Part shown: piece by piece, positions 43,440-60,838 of the stretch
Layout: every line of letters begins with the position of its first letter
Numbering within the stretch: the first letter of the stretch is position 1
Source: Streptomyces sp. col6
GTDB taxonomy: Bacteria > Actinomycetota > Actinomycetes > Streptomycetales > Streptomycetaceae
DNA: 64,000 nt
NCBI RefSeq assembly: GCF_008042035.1
Contig: NZ_RDBL01000006.1
Span: 418,801-482,800, forward strand
Direction of reading: 5' to 3'
Notes under the pieces: generated by a model
What the model was told of the DNA's origin: nothing
What the model saw: the letters and a program-made list of their open reading frames with translations, nothing else
The model's database searches: none
Translations under genes and position numbers: made by a program

Positions 43440-46400
43440 TTGGCCGCCTCGCGCAACGCCTCGACCGCGAATACGAACAACGGCGCCAGCACCGCCCCGC
43501 TGCGCATCTCTTTTGCAAAGATCAAGGAGCCCCTCGAGGTTCCGAACCTCCTCGCGCTGCAGACCGAGAGCTTTGACTGGCTCCTCGGCAATGCCGCCTG
43601 GAAGGCTCGCGTCGAGGCTGCTCTGGACAGTGGACAAGACGTCCCCACCAAGTCCGGCCTCGAGGAGATCTTCGAGGAGATCTCACCGATCGAAGACTTC
43701 TCCGGGTCGATGTCGCTCACGTTCCGCGACCACCGCTTCGAGCCCCCGAAGAACTCGATCGACGAGTGCAAGGAGCGCGACTTCACGTTCGCCGCCCCGC
43801 TCTTCGTCACGGCCGAGTTCACCAACAACGAGACCGGCGAGATCAAGTCCCAGACGGTCTTCATGGGCGACTTCCCGCTCATGACCAACAAGGGCACCTT
43901 CGTCATCAACGGCACCGAGCGTGTCGTGGTGTCGCAGCTGGTCCGCTCGCCGGGTGTCTACTTCGACTCGTCGATCGACAAGACGTCCGACAAGGACATC
44001 TTCTCCGCCAAGATCATCCCGTCCCGGGGTGCCTGGCTGGAGATGGAGATCGACAAGCGCGACATGGTCGGTGTCCGCATCGACCGCAAGCGCAAGCAGT
44101 CCGTCACCGTCCTCCTGAAGGCTCTCGGCTGGACCACCGAGCAGATCCTCGAGGAGTTCGGCGAGTACGAGTCGATGCGCGCCACCCTGGAGAAGGACCA
44201 CACCCAGGGCCAGGACGACGCGCTGCTCGACATCTACCGCAAGCTCCGTCCGGGCGAGCCGCCCACCCGCGAGGCCGCTCAGACGCTGCTCGAGAACCTC
44301 TACTTCAACCCGAAGCGCTACGACCTCGCGAAGGTCGGCCGCTACAAGGTGAACAAGAAGCTCGGCGCCGACGAGCCGCTGGACGCCGGCGTGCTCACCA
44401 CCGACGACGTCATCGCGACCATCAAGTACCTGGTCAAGCTGCACGCCGGTGAGACCGAGACGGTCGGCGAGTCCGGCCGGACGATCGTCGTCGAGACCGA
44501 CGACATCGACCACTTCGGCAACCGCCGCCTGCGCAACGTCGGCGAGCTCATCCAGAACCAGGTCCGTACGGGTCTCGCCCGTATGGAGCGCGTCGTGCGC
44601 GAGCGCATGACGACCCAGGACGTCGAGGCGATCACGCCGCAGACCCTGATCAACATCCGGCCGGTCGTCGCCTCCATCAAGGAGTTCTTCGGCACCAGCC
44701 AGCTGTCGCAGTTCATGGACCAGAACAACCCGCTGTCGGGTCTCACCCACAAGCGCCGTCTGTCGGCTCTTGGCCCGGGTGGTCTCTCCCGTGAGCGGGC
44801 CGGCTTCGAGGTCCGTGACGTGCACCCGTCCCACTACGGACGCATGTGCCCGATCGAGACCCCCGAAGGCCCGAACATCGGTCTGATCGGTTCGCTCGCC
44901 TCGTACGGCCGCGTCAACGCGTTCGGCTTCATCGAGACGCCGTACCGCAAGGTCGTCGACGGCCAGGTCACCGACGAGGTCGACTACATCACCGCCGACG
45001 AGGAAGACCGTTTCGTCATCGCCCAGGCGAACGCGACGCTCTCCGACGAGCTGCGGTTCACCGAGCCCCGCGTGCTGGTCCGCCGCCGCGGCGGTGAGGT
45101 CGACTACGTCCCCGGTGACGAGGTCGACTACATGGACGTCTCGCCGCGCCAGATGGTGTCCGTCGCCACCGCGATGATCCCGTTCCTGGAGCACGACGAC
45201 GCCAACCGTGCCCTCATGGGCGCGAACATGATGCGCCAGGCGGTCCCGCTCATCAAGAGCGAGGCCCCGCTCGTCGGCACCGGCATGGAGTACCGCTGCG
45301 CCACCGACGCCGGTGACGTGCTGAAGGCCGAGAAGGACGGTGTGGTCCAGGAGGTCTCCGCGGACTACATCACCGTGACCAACGACGACGGCACGTACAC
45401 CACGTACCGCATCGCCAAGTTCATGCGCTCCAACCAGGGCACCTCGGTCAACCAGAAGGTCGTCGTCTCCGAGGGCGACCGGGTCATCGAGGGCCAGGTG
45501 CTCGCCGACGGTCCGGCCACCGAGTTCGGTGAGATGGCGCTCGGCAAGAACCTGCTCGTGGCGTTCATGCCGTGGGAGGGTCACAACTACGAGGACGCGA
45601 TCATCCTGTCGCAGCGCCTCGTGCAGGACGACGTCCTCTCCTCGATCCACATCGAGGAGCACGAGGTCGACGCCCGTGACACCAAGCTCGGCCCCGAGGA
45701 GATCACCCGGGACATCCCGAACGTCTCCGAGGAGGTCCTCGCCGACCTCGACGAGCGCGGCATCATCCGTATCGGTGCCGAGGTCGTCGCCGGCGACATC
45801 CTCGTCGGCAAGGTCACGCCCAAGGGCGAGACCGAGCTGACCCCCGAGGAGCGCCTGCTCCGCGCGATCTTCGGTGAGAAGGCGCGCGAGGTCCGCGACA
45901 CCTCGCTGAAGGTGCCGCACGGTGAGATCGGCAAGGTCATCGGCGTCCGCGTCTTCGACCGCGAAGAGGGCGACGAGCTGCCGCCGGGCGTGAACCAGCT
46001 GGTCCGCGTCTACGTCGCGCAGAAGCGCAAGATCACCGACGGTGACAAGCTCGCCGGCCGTCACGGCAACAAGGGCGTCATCTCGAAGATCCTGCCGATC
46101 GAGGACATGCCGTTCCTGGAGGACGGCACCCCGGTCGACATCATCCTCAACCCGCTGGGTGTCCCGTCCCGAATGAACCCGGGACAGGTGCTGGAGATCC
46201 ACCTCGGCTGGCTCGCCAGCCGCGGCTGGGACGTCTCCGGCCTCGGTGACGAGTGGGCCAAGCGCCTGCAGGCCATCGGCGCCGACCAGGTCGCCCCCGG
46301 CACCAACGTCGCCACGCCCGTCTTCGACGGTGCGCGCGAGGACGAGATCTCCGGTCTCTTCGAGGCCACGATCCCGAACCGCGACGGCATGCGTCTGGTG

Positions 46401-46925
46401 CAGCCCTCCGGCAAGGCCAAGCTGTTCGACGGCCGCTCCGGCGAGCCGTTCCCGGACCCGGTCTCGGTCGGCTACATGTACATCCTCAAGCTGCACCACC
46501 TGGTCGACGACAAGCTCCACGCGCGTTCGACCGGCCCGTACTCCATGATCACGCAGCAGCCGCTGGGTGGTAAGGCGCAGTTCGGTGGTCAGCGATTCGG
46601 TGAGATGGAGGTGTGGGCCCTTGAGGCATACGGCGCCGCATACGCCCTCCAGGAACTCCTGACGATCAAGTCCGACGACGTCACCGGCCGCGTGAAGGTC
46701 TACGAGGCGATCGTCAAGGGCGAGAACATCCCCGAGCCGGGCATTCCCGAGTCCTTCAAGGTGCTCATCAAGGAAATGCAGTCGCTCTGCCTCAACGTGG
46801 AGGTGCTGTCCTCGGACGGCATGTCCATCGAGATGCGCGACACGGACGAGGACGTCTTCCGCGCGGCGGAGGAGCTCGGTATCGACCTGTCCCGGCGCGA
46901 GCCGAGCAGCGTCGAAGAGGTCTGA
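43440..46925 (+). CDS. rpoB: DNA-directed RNA polymerase subunit beta
   Basis: The 1161-residue subunit has the rifampicin pocket segment [32 protein letters not shown] with His and Ser at the usual resistance positions unchanged, and catalytic-site [18 protein letters not shown] and [13 protein letters not shown]. The start is TTG 43440 (then [13 protein letters not shown]), eight bases after GGAAGGA; the open frame runs back to 43260 without conserved sequence. UUG starts are rare and may limit expression. It is co-transcribed with rpoC after a 130-bp gap with a hairpin. Confidence 0.97.
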   Translation: MAASRNASTANTNNGASTAPLRISFAKIKEPLEVPNLLALQTESFDWLLGNAAWKARVEAALDSGQDVPTKSGLEEIFEEISPIEDFSGSMSLTFRDHRFEPPKNSIDECKERDFTFAAPLFVTAEFTNNETGEIKSQTVFMGDFPLMTNKGTFVINGTERVVVSQLVRSPGVYFDSSIDKTSDKDIFSAKIIPSRGAWLEMEIDKRDMVGVRIDRKRKQSVTVLLKALGWTTEQILEEFGEYESMRATLEKDHTQGQDDALLDIYRKLRPGEPPTREAAQTLLENLYFNPKRYDLAKVGRYKVNKKLGADEPLDAGVLTTDDVIATIKYLVKLHAGETETVGESGRTIVVETDDIDHFGNRRLRNVGELIQNQVRTGLARMERVVRERMTTQDVEAITPQTLINIRPVVASIKEFFGTSQLSQFMDQNNPLSGLTHKRRLSALGPGGLSRERAGFEVRDVHPSHYGRMCPIETPEGPNIGLIGSLASYGRVNAFGFIETPYRKVVDGQVTDEVDYITADEEDRFVIAQANATLSDELRFTEPRVLVRRRGGEVDYVPGDEVDYMDVSPRQMVSVATAMIPFLEHDDANRALMGANMMRQAVPLIKSEAPLVGTGMEYRCATDAGDVLKAEKDGVVQEVSADYITVTNDDGTYTTYRIAKFMRSNQGTSVNQKVVVSEGDRVIEGQVLADGPATEFGEMALGKNLLVAFMPWEGHNYEDAIILSQRLVQDDVLSSIHIEEHEVDARDTKLGPEEITRDIPNVSEEVLADLDERGIIRIGAEVVAGDILVGKVTPKGETELTPEERLLRAIFGEKAREVRDTSLKVPHGEIGKVIGVRVFDREEGDELPPGVNQLVRVYVAQKRKITDGDKLAGRHGNKGVISKILPIEDMPFLEDGTPVDIILNPLGVPSRMNPGQVLEIHLGWLASRGWDVSGLGDEWAKRLQAIGADQVAPGTNVATPVFDGAREDEISGLFEATIPNRDGMRLVQPSGKAKLFDGRSGEPFPDPVSVGYMYILKLHHLVDDKLHARSTGPYSMITQQPLGGKAQFGGQRFGEMEVWALEAYGAAYALQELLTIKSDDVTGRVKVYEAIVKGENIPEPGIPESFKVLIKEMQSLCLNVEVLSSDGMSIEMRDTDEDVFRAAEELGIDLSRREPSSVEEV

Positions 46926-46932
46926 CGGGTTG

Positions 46933-46961
46933 GCCGGCCGGATCCCCGTGATCCGGCCGGC
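46933..46961 (+). other. Hairpin in the rpoB-rpoC spacer
   Basis: GCCGGCCGGAT (46933-46943) and ATCCGGCCGGC (46951-46961) form a perfect 11-bp stem. No U-tract follows; it could be an RNA processing or pause site, since rpoC must be read through. Confidence 0.6.
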
Positions 46962-47055
46962 TCTCCCCGGACCCGTTCAGACCATTGCTGAAGTGCCCCG
47001 ATTTACTCGCGTGACGCGAGGGGGCTCGAACCCCCGAAAGAGGGATTGACGACAA

Positions 47056-50955
<3,900 letters not shown>

Positions 50956-50973
50956 GCGAGTCGCCTGATACGA

Positions 50974-51015
50974 CCGGAGGGCGGTCACCCCGTACGCGGG
51001 GTGGCCGCCCTCCGG
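50974..51015 (+). terminator. Terminator after rpoC
   Basis: CCGGAGGGCGGTCACCCCG (50974-50992) pairs with CGGGGTGGCCGCCCTCCGG (50997-51015) around TACG, with a single T-G mismatch. Confidence 0.85.
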
Positions 51016-51186
51016 CGTGTGATACGTCACAGCGCCACCAGGGGCGCCGGGGCCGCCGGGGGTCACGGGCCCGGCAGCAGGGCCCGTACGGGGCTCTGAG
51101 GTGGCCTCACGGGGCCGCGTGGCATCCGTACGGGTCGGGACAAGCCGGACGGCCCGGCCGGCGGGCCCGGCTGGACACCATTTGTT

Positions 51187-51215
51187 TTGACCCAGGTCCG
51201 TGAGGTAGGTACGCT
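51187..51215 (+). promoter_or_regulatory. Promoter of the rpsL-rpsG-fusA operon
   Basis: TTGACC (51187-51192) and TACGCT (51210-51215) are spaced by 17 bp, a near-consensus vegetative promoter. The leader would be about 190 nt. Nothing else is recognised in the 454-bp gap between rpoC and rpsL apart from the rpoC terminator. Confidence 0.72.
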
Positions 51216-51409
51216 CAGACCTTGTGCCTGGGGTGTGCCTGGGTTCGTGTGCGTGTCCTCAACCGCATGGCGAGCCTGTCTTCGGCCACCGTGATCCGTG
51301 CTCCTCATGCCGTTCCGGTACGGGCTCGCAGGATTCGACACACCCGACCGCGTGGGTCGGCGACGTTCCAGGTTAGTTTCACCGACGGCACACAGAAACC
51401 GGAGAAGTA

Positions 51410-51781
51410 GTGCCTACGATCCAGCAGCTGGTCCGGAAGGGCCGGCAGGACAAGGTCGAGAAGAACAAGACGCCCGCACTCGAGGGTTCGCCCCAGCGCC
51501 GCGGCGTCTGCACGCGTGTGTTCACGACCACCCCGAAGAAGCCGAACTCCGCGCTCCGGAAGGTCGCACGTGTGCGCCTGACCTCCGGTATCGAGGTCAC
51601 GGCCTACATCCCGGGTGAGGGACACAACCTGCAGGAGCACTCCATCGTGCTCGTGCGTGGTGGCCGTGTGAAGGACCTGCCGGGTGTTCGTTACAAGATC
51701 ATCCGCGGCTCGCTCGACACCCAGGGTGTCAAGAACCGCAAGCAGGCCCGCAGCCGCTACGGCGCCAAGAAGGAGAAGTAA
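51410..51781 (+). CDS. rpsL: 30S ribosomal protein S12
   Basis: The 123-residue protein starts [20 protein letters not shown]. The two streptomycin-resistance loops, [14 protein letters not shown] and [14 protein letters not shown], have wild-type lysines, so the strain should not carry the common rpsL resistance changes. GTG 51410 follows GGAGAAG. It leads the rpsL-rpsG-fusA-(tuf) operon. Confidence 0.98.
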   Translation: MPTIQQLVRKGRQDKVEKNKTPALEGSPQRRGVCTRVFTTTPKKPNSALRKVARVRLTSGIEVTAYIPGEGHNLQEHSIVLVRGGRVKDLPGVRYKIIRGSLDTQGVKNRKQARSRYGAKKEK

Positions 51782-51783
51782 GA

Positions 51784-52254
51784 ATGCCTCGTAAGGGCCC
51801 CGCCCCGAAGCGCCCGGTCATCATCGACCCGGTCTACAGCTCTCCTCTTGTCACGTCGCTGATCAACAAGATCCTGCTCGACGGCAAGCGTTCCACCGCC
51901 GAGCGGATCGTGTACGGCGCCATGGAGGGTCTTCGTGAGAAGACCGGCGCCGACCCGGTCATCACGCTGAAGCGCGCGCTGGAGAACGTCAAGCCCTCGC
52001 TCGAGGTCAAGTCCCGCCGTGTCGGTGGCGCCACCTACCAGGTGCCGATCGAGGTCAAGCCCGGTCGTGCCGCCACCCTCGCGCTGCGCTGGGTCGTGGG
52101 TTACTCCCGCGCCCGCCGCGAGAAGACGATGACCGAGCGGCTCATGAACGAGCTGCTCGACGCCTCGAACGGTCTTGGCGCTGCCGTCAAGAAGCGTGAG
52201 GACACCCACAAGATGGCCGAGTCCAACAAGGCCTTCGCGCACTACCGCTGGTAG
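51784..52254 (+). CDS. rpsG: 30S ribosomal protein S7
   Basis: The 156-residue protein starts [20 protein letters not shown] and has [20 protein letters not shown] and [20 protein letters not shown], the 16S rRNA-binding signatures. It nucleates assembly of the 30S head. The ATG lies two bases after the rpsL stop, so translation is coupled. Confidence 0.98.
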   Translation: MPRKGPAPKRPVIIDPVYSSPLVTSLINKILLDGKRSTAERIVYGAMEGLREKTGADPVITLKRALENVKPSLEVKSRRVGGATYQVPIEVKPGRAATLALRWVVGYSRARREKTMTERLMNELLDASNGLGAAVKKREDTHKMAESNKAFAHYRW

Positions 52255-52292
52255 TCGCTACCCCCATCGAGACCGAGAGAAGACTGAGCCTT

Positions 52293-54422
<2,130 letters not shown>

Positions 54423-54463
54423 CTCTCCCGAGCTCACGCTTTAGGCTTGTCACCGGAGCCCGT

Positions 54464-54505
54464 GGGGCATTCGTCGCGCAGTTCACACTTCGCGGAGAAT
54501 GCCCC
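54464..54505 (+). other. Inverted repeat in the fusA-tuf spacer
   Basis: GGGGCATTC (54464-54472) and GAATGCCCC (54497-54505) are perfect inverted arms around a 24-base loop that has further CGCG pairs. It lies in the tuf leader or acts as a partial terminator; a separate tuf promoter is known in Streptomyces, but none is obvious here. Confidence 0.55.
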
Positions 54506-54582
54506 CGGGGGCCGGCATCCCAGCAAAGATCACCTGGCGCCGATGAAGCAAGGCGTACAGAACCACTCCACAGGAGGACCCA

Positions 54583-55776
<1,194 letters not shown>

Positions 55777-55819
55777 TCACTTGTTCGTCTGACCTGGTTG
55801 CTCCGCACAGAGCACCAAG

Positions 55820-55861
55820 AAGGGCCCCGTCCCACCGTTCACGCGGTGGGGCGGGGCCCTT
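55820..55861. terminator. Terminator between tuf and the acetyltransferase gene
   Basis: AAGGGCCCCGTCCCACCG (55820-55837) pairs with CGGTGGGGCGGGGCCCTT (55844-55861), one mismatch. It lies between convergent genes and may serve both. Confidence 0.85.
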
Positions 55862-55876
55862 CGGTGTTGTACGGGC

Positions 55877-56341
55877 TTACGCGGCTGCCCCGGGCCGCCG
55901 GATCATGAACACGTCCACCGGGTCCTCCCGCTCGGTCACGAAGCCGTGCCGCTCGTACAGCCGGCGGGCGGCGCTGCCCTGGAGGACGTTCAGCCGTACC
56001 GGAGCCCCTTCGGCGTCCGTGCGGTCCAGCAGGTGCCGCAGCACGCCGGAGCCGATGCCCCGCCCCTGGAGCGACGCGTCCAGGAAGAAGCTCTCCAGGC
56101 ACCACCCGTCCTCGTACGGCCGCAGCGTCACGCTGCCCGCGAAGCGGCCGTCCACGACGATGATCTCGGTGTGCTCGGGGAGGTACGAGTCGCGCAGCCG
56201 CTGCCGCACCCGGTGCTCGTCGAAACGGCCGAGGCGGACCAGGTCCGGGCGCATCACGACGGCCCGGAGCTCGACCATGTCGTCCAGGTCGGCGGGGGTG
56301 GCGGGACGCAGGTCCCAGGCTTGGGTGGTACGTACATGCAT
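55877..56341 (-). CDS. GNAT family N-acetyltransferase
   Basis: The 154-residue protein has the GNAT fold: DLRPATPADLDDMVELRAVV at the start, LESFFLDASLQGRGIGSGVL with the Q/RxxGxG/A acetyl-CoA motif, and LNVLQGSAARRLYERHGFV at the C-terminal side. The substrate is unknown. ATG 56341 is used. It lies just downstream of the response regulator gene, with 12 bp between start and stop codons, so it may be co-transcribed. Confidence 0.9.
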   Translation of the reverse strand: MHVRTTQAWDLRPATPADLDDMVELRAVVMRPDLVRLGRFDEHRVRQRLRDSYLPEHTEIIVVDGRFAGSVTLRPYEDGWCLESFFLDASLQGRGIGSGVLRHLLDRTDAEGAPVRLNVLQGSAARRLYERHGFVTEREDPVDVFMIRRPGAAA

Positions 56342-56353
56342 GGCCGGAGTCTG

Positions 56354-57025
56354 TCAGAGGGCGGGTGGTCCGGCGATCCGGTATCCCACGCCCGGGGTGG
56401 TGGCGATGACCGCGGGTTCGCCGAGCTTGCGGCGCAGGCGGCTGATGGTCACGGCGACGGTGTTGGTGAACGGGTCGGCGTGCTCGTCCCAGACCTGTTC
56501 GAGAAGGTCCTCCGCGCTGAGGAAGGCGGGGCTCGCGGTCAGGAGGGCTTCGAGGACCGCGAACTCCTTGACGGAGAGGTCGAGCCGGCGGCCGTCGCGG
56601 CCGGCGGTCCGGCGCACCGGGTCCAGCTCGATGCCCGCCGCGCTCAGGGTGCGGGGCCGGGCCGCGGGGCGGCGGCGGGCCAGGGCTCGGATGCGCAGGA
56701 CGAGTTCGGGGAAGTGGAAGGGCTTGGCGAGGTAGTCGTCGGCGCCCAGGGTCAGTCCGCTGACCCGGTCGCCCGGCGTGCCGGCGGCGGTCAGCATCAG
56801 GACCATCGCGCGCCCTTCCCGCTCGCTGATCATCCGGCAGAGGGTGTCGCCGTGGATGCCCGGCAGGTCGCGGTCGAGCACGACGACCTCGTACGCGGTG
56901 GCGTCCAGTTTCGCCGCGGCGTCGATCCCGTCGTGGGCCACGTCCACCGCCATGCCCTGGTCGCGCAGGCCCTCGGCGACGACCTCGGCGAGGGCGCGGG
57001 CGTCCTCGACCACCAGTACTCTCAC
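56354..57025 (-). CDS. OmpR-type response regulator
   Basis: The 223-residue regulator has a receiver domain (MRVLVVEDARALAEVV, phosphoacceptor Asp51 in VVVLDRDLPGIHGD, conserved Lys in DDYLAKPFHFPEL) and a winged-helix DNA-binding domain (DLSVKEFAVLEALL, AVTISRLRRKLGEPAVI, VGYRIAG). GTG 57025 overlaps the stop of the partner kinase (GTGA). The divergent ABC exporter is the most likely target. Confidence 0.95.
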   Translation of the reverse strand: MRVLVVEDARALAEVVAEGLRDQGMAVDVAHDGIDAAAKLDATAYEVVVLDRDLPGIHGDTLCRMISEREGRAMVLMLTAAGTPGDRVSGLTLGADDYLAKPFHFPELVLRIRALARRRPAARPRTLSAAGIELDPVRRTAGRDGRRLDLSVKEFAVLEALLTASPAFLSAEDLLEQVWDEHADPFTNTVAVTISRLRRKLGEPAVIATTPGVGYRIAGPPAL

Positions 57026-58242
57026 GGCGCCGCCTCCGCGCCCGCGCCGGGCAGGGTGAGGGTGACGCGCAGGCCGCCGGCCGGGCGGGCGCGCAGGTCC
57101 AGGGTGCCGTGGTGGGCCCGGACGACGGCCGCGACGATGGAGAGGCCGAGGCCGCTGCCCCGTCCGGTGCCGGTGCGGTCGCCGGCGAGGCGGCGGAAGG
57201 GCTGGGCGAGGTCCGCCACCCGCCGCTGGTCGAGGACGGGACCGTCCGACTCGACGACGAGGGACACCGTGCCCGGCTCGCCGCCCTCGGCCCGTACCGT
57301 GACGGCGATCGAGCCGCCGGGGCCGTTGTGCACGACGGCGTTGTCGATCACGTTGTCGACCGCGCGCCGCAGCAGTGTCCGGCTGCCGTGCACCCACGCG
57401 GTGTCGTCGATCCGGGTCTCCCGTACGGTCAGGCCGCCGGCCGCGATGTCCTCGGCCCGTGCGGTCAGGGCGGTGTGCGCGAGCCGGCCGAGGGTGAGGC
57501 GCGCCGGGTCGGTGAACTCGCCGTGCCGGCTGCGGGCGAGGACGAGCAGGCCCTCCAACAGCCGGTCCACCTGGTCGAGTTCGGTGCGCATCCGGGCGGC
57601 CAGCGTGGCCGTGGTCCCGGGCACCGGGCCCGGTTTCGCGAGCGCCACGTCCAGGGAGGCCCGCATCGTGGTGAGCGGGGTGCGCAGCTCGTGGGAGGCG
57701 TTGGCGACGAAGAGGCGCTGGGCGTCGAAGGAGTCCTCCAGGCGGCCGAGGAGGTCGTCGATGGTGTCGGCGAGGTCCTTCACCTCGTCGTCGGGGCCGT
57801 CGACGGCGAGGCGTTCGTGGAGGTTGTCGGCGGTGATCCGGCGGGTGGCCGCGGTCATCACGCGCAGCGGGCGCAGCACCCGGCCGGCGACGAACCAGCC
57901 GAGGGCGGCCGAGATCACCAGCATGACGCCGAGGGCGATGGCACAGCCGAGCAGGATCTGCCGGGTCTGGGTGTCGTGCGCCCCGGCGAGTTGCCGCTCC
58001 AGGTCGTCGATGCGGCCCCGGGCCTGTGCGGCCGTGGCGGGCAGGGCCGTGCCCCCACCCGGGGCGGTCCGGCTGTCCCTCGATCCGCCCGACGCCACCA
58101 CGGCCGCGATGGCGAGCAGTGCCGTACCCGACAGCAGGAACAGCGTCACGTACAGAGCGGTGAAGCGGGTGCGGGCGCTGCCGTGTCGCAGGCCGAGGCG
58201 GGCGGCCGGGCCCGTGAGCCGTCGGAGCGGACCCCATGTCAT
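57022..58242 (-). CDS. HAMP-containing sensor histidine kinase
   Basis: The 406-residue kinase has two membrane helices (about 27-50 and 96-119) around a short extracellular region of about 45 residues, a HAMP linker, HisKA with phosphoacceptor His184 in NASHELRTPLTTMRASL, and an ATPase domain (DNVIDNAVVHN, GRGSGLGLSIV). ATG 58242 follows GAGGGGAG. It is first in an operon with the OmpR-type regulator and is divergent from the ABC genes, a layout common for systems that sense cell-envelope agents. Confidence 0.94.
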   Translation of the reverse strand: MTWGPLRRLTGPAARLGLRHGSARTRFTALYVTLFLLSGTALLAIAAVVASGGSRDSRTAPGGGTALPATAAQARGRIDDLERQLAGAHDTQTRQILLGCAIALGVMLVISAALGWFVAGRVLRPLRVMTAATRRITADNLHERLAVDGPDDEVKDLADTIDDLLGRLEDSFDAQRLFVANASHELRTPLTTMRASLDVALAKPGPVPGTTATLAARMRTELDQVDRLLEGLLVLARSRHGEFTDPARLTLGRLAHTALTARAEDIAAGGLTVRETRIDDTAWVHGSRTLLRRAVDNVIDNAVVHNGPGGSIAVTVRAEGGEPGTVSLVVESDGPVLDQRRVADLAQPFRRLAGDRTGTGRGSGLGLSIVAAVVRAHHGTLDLRARPAGGLRVTLTLPGAGAEAAP

Positions 58243-58367
58243 CCGTGTGCTCCCCTCTTGCCACCGCACCGGGACCGGTACCGGGCCAGGCTAGGCGGAG
58301 GGGCCTAACAGCGGGATGACAGCGGCCGTTCGTCCCGTGCAACGTGCCGCGGCGCAGGGTGGCGCCC

Positions 58368-59315
58368 ATGGACGACGAGAGTACGAAGGCGACGATCGAG
58401 GTCGTCGGTCTGCGCAAGCGCTTCGGGCCGCGGCAGGCTCTGGACGGGATGACGTTCACCGTGCGGCCGGGACGGGTGACCGGCTTCGTCGGGCCGAACG
58501 GCGCGGGGAAGTCCACCACCATGCGCGTGATCCTGGGCCTCGACGCGCCCGACGAGGGGAGGGCCCTGGTCGGCGGTGTGCCGTACCGCACCCTGCGCCG
58601 GCCGCTTCGGCAGCTGGGGGCGCTGCTCGACGCCGCCGCGTTGCAGCCGAGCCGCACCGCCCGCAACCACCTGCTGTGGCTGGCCCACTCGCAGGGTGTG
58701 CCGGCCCGGCGCGTGGACGAGGTGATCGAGCAGGCCGGACTGGGCACGGCCGCCCGGCGCCGGGCCGGCGGCTTCTCGCTGGGGATGCGCCAGCGCCTGG
58801 GGATCGCGGCGGCGCTCCTCGGCGACCCGCCGGTGGTCATGCTGGACGAGCCGTTCAACGGCCTCGATCCCGACGGCATCGTGTGGATGCGCGGCTTCCT
58901 GGCCTCGCTGGCCCGGGAGGGGCGCGCCGTCCTGGTCTCCAGTCACCTGATGGGCGAACTGGAGGACACCGCCGACCATCTCGTGGTGATCGGCCGCGGC
59001 CGGGTCGTCGCGGACACCGGCGTCGCCGAACTGCTCGCCGCCACGTCCGGCGGCCGGGTCACCCTGCGGACCTCCGCGCCCCCGCGTGCCACCGAGGTCC
59101 TGCGCGGCGCGGGCGCCACCGTCCTCGTCACCGGCCCCGGCACCCTCGGCGTCACCGGCCTGACCGACGAGGAGACCGTGGCCCTGCTCGCCCGGAACGG
59201 GGTGCCGTTCTCCCAGGTGTCCGCGCACCGCGCGACGCTGGAGGAGGCGTACATGGAGCTGACCCGGGACGCGGTGGAGTACCGGGGCGTCCCGGCGGGG
59301 GAGGCCACGCGATGA
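58368..59315 (+). CDS. ABC transporter ATP-binding protein
   Basis: The 315-residue ATPase has Walker A GFVGPNGAGKSTTMRVILG, signature GGFSLGMRQRLGIAAAL, Walker B PPVVMLDEPFNGLDPDG and H-loop VLVSSHLMGELED, plus a C-terminal extension typical of the drug-export DrrA/BcrA group. ATG 58368 follows AGGGTGG. It overlaps the next permease gene by four bases (ATGA). Confidence 0.95.
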   Translation: MDDESTKATIEVVGLRKRFGPRQALDGMTFTVRPGRVTGFVGPNGAGKSTTMRVILGLDAPDEGRALVGGVPYRTLRRPLRQLGALLDAAALQPSRTARNHLLWLAHSQGVPARRVDEVIEQAGLGTAARRRAGGFSLGMRQRLGIAAALLGDPPVVMLDEPFNGLDPDGIVWMRGFLASLAREGRAVLVSSHLMGELEDTADHLVVIGRGRVVADTGVAELLAATSGGRVTLRTSAPPRATEVLRGAGATVLVTGPGTLGVTGLTDEETVALLARNGVPFSQVSAHRATLEEAYMELTRDAVEYRGVPAGEATR

Positions 59316-60838
59316 CCGCGACCCGCACGGCCACGGTGCGCGCCGGCTTCCTCGCGACGCTGCACGCCGAGTGGACCAAGTTCCGTACGGTGCGCGGCTG
59401 GGTTCTCGCGATGGCGGGGGCGCTCCTGGCGACGATCGTGGTCGGCCTGCTCGGCACGGCGGCCCCCGCCCCCGCCGGACGCGGCTCCGATTCCGCCTCG
59501 TACCCGAGGGGTCCCGGCGGCGAGGCCGTCAACGACAGCTTCTCCTTCGTCCACCGGACGCTCACCGGCGACGGCTCCCTCACCGTCGAACTGCGGTCCC
59601 TGACCGGTCTGGCCGACACCGGAACCGGGAAGACGGCCCGCGGCGCCCAGCCCTGGGCGAAGGCCGGGATCATCGTGAAGGAGAGCCTCGCCCAGGGGTC
59701 TCCGTACGCGGCGCTCATGGCCACCGGCGGCCACGGCCTGCGCATGCAGTACGACTACACGCACGACACGGCGGGCCCCCGGGTCCGGCAGGGGTGGCTG
59801 CGCCTGGTCCGCTCCGGCGACGTTCTCACCGGTTACGCCTCCGCCGACGGCTCCCGCTGGACCCGGGTCGGCCGGGCGAAGCTGCCGGGGCTCGCGCGGA
59901 CCGTGCGGGCCGGGCTCTTCACCACGTCGCCGCAGGCGAAGCAGGACACCGGGGCGGGCGCGGGCTTCAGCCCCGCCGTGGCCACCGGCACCTTCGGTCC
60001 TCCCGTCCTCACCGGCGGCTGGTCCCCGAGCCCCTGGCGCGGCACACAGGTGGGCGGCGATGCGGGCACCTCCGGCAGCTACACCGACACCCTCAAGGGC
60101 GGCTTCACCCCGGGCGACGGCGGCGGGTTCGCCGTGACCGGGGCCGGTGACATCGCACCGGTCGTCGGCGGGCCCGCCATGGGTGCCGGCTTCGCCGTCG
60201 AGAACCTCCTCGTCGGCACCTTCGCCGGGCTGATCGTGGTGATCGCCGTGGGCACGGTGTTCATCACCGGCGAGTACCGGAGCGGTCTGCTGCGTACGAC
60301 CATGACGGCGACCCCTGTGCGGGGCCGGGTGCTCGGTGCCAAGGCACTGGTGGCCGCGGGCGTCGCGGGCGCCGTCGGTCTGGTCGCCGCCGCGGTCGCC
60401 GTCCCCGTCGGGGAACGCGGTGCGCGCGGAAGGGGCTTCCTCGTCCTCCCCGTCACGTCGGCGACCGAAGCGCGGGTCATCGCCGGGACCGGCCTGCTCT
60501 GTGCCGCCGCCGCCGTGCTCGCTCTCGGCGTCGGCGCCCTGCTCCGGCGGAGCGGCACGGCGGTCGCCCTGGTCGTCGCGTCGCTCGTGCTGCCGTTCCT
60601 GCTCGCCACCTCCGGCGTGCTGCCGCCGGGCCTCTCGGAGTGGCTGCTGCGGGTCACCCCGGCCGCGGGCTTCGCCGTGCAGCAGACCCTGCCCCGGTAC
60701 GCGCAGGTGCTCAGCGTGTACGAGCCGTCGACCGGCTACCACCCGCTGGCACCCTGGGCGGGCCTCACCGTGCTGTGCGGATACGCGGCGCTCGCCCTCG
60801 GTCTGGCCGCCGTGCGGCTGCGGGGGAGGGACGTATGA
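59312..60838 (+). CDS. ABC-2 type permease with a large inserted beta-sandwich domain
   Basis: The 508-residue permease begins with HAEWTKFRTVRGWVLAMAGA (TM1). A roughly 240-residue extracytoplasmic part follows before the other five helices start (VENLLVGTFAGLIVVIAVGT). The insert contains KAGIIVKESLAQGSPYAALM, RQGWLRLVRSGDVLTGYAS and SADGSRWTRVGRA, resembling DUF1349/concanavalin-like lectin domains. Such a domain could sense or bind an extracellular ligand. ATG 59312 overlaps the ATPase stop; its own stop overlaps the next permease (ATGA). Confidence 0.88.
   Translation: MTATRTATVRAGFLATLHAEWTKFRTVRGWVLAMAGALLATIVVGLLGTAAPAPAGRGSDSASYPRGPGGEAVNDSFSFVHRTLTGDGSLTVELRSLTGLADTGTGKTARGAQPWAKAGIIVKESLAQGSPYAALMATGGHGLRMQYDYTHDTAGPRVRQGWLRLVRSGDVLTGYASADGSRWTRVGRAKLPGLARTVRAGLFTTSPQAKQDTGAGAGFSPAVATGTFGPPVLTGGWSPSPWRGTQVGGDAGTSGSYTDTLKGGFTPGDGGGFAVTGAGDIAPVVGGPAMGAGFAVENLLVGTFAGLIVVIAVGTVFITGEYRSGLLRTTMTATPVRGRVLGAKALVAAGVAGAVGLVAAAVAVPVGERGARGRGFLVLPVTSATEARVIAGTGLLCAAAAVLALGVGALLRRSGTAVALVVASLVLPFLLATSGVLPPGLSEWLLRVTPAAGFAVQQTLPRYAQVLSVYEPSTGYHPLAPWAGLTVLCGYAALALGLAAVRLRGRDV

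Noticed and set aside
43683..46520. Long minus-strand open frame of 945 codons across rpoB
   Set aside because: It is the mirror of a GC-rich coding frame; the translation is Asp/Val/Leu/Arg low complexity without domains, and rpoB on the other strand is certain.
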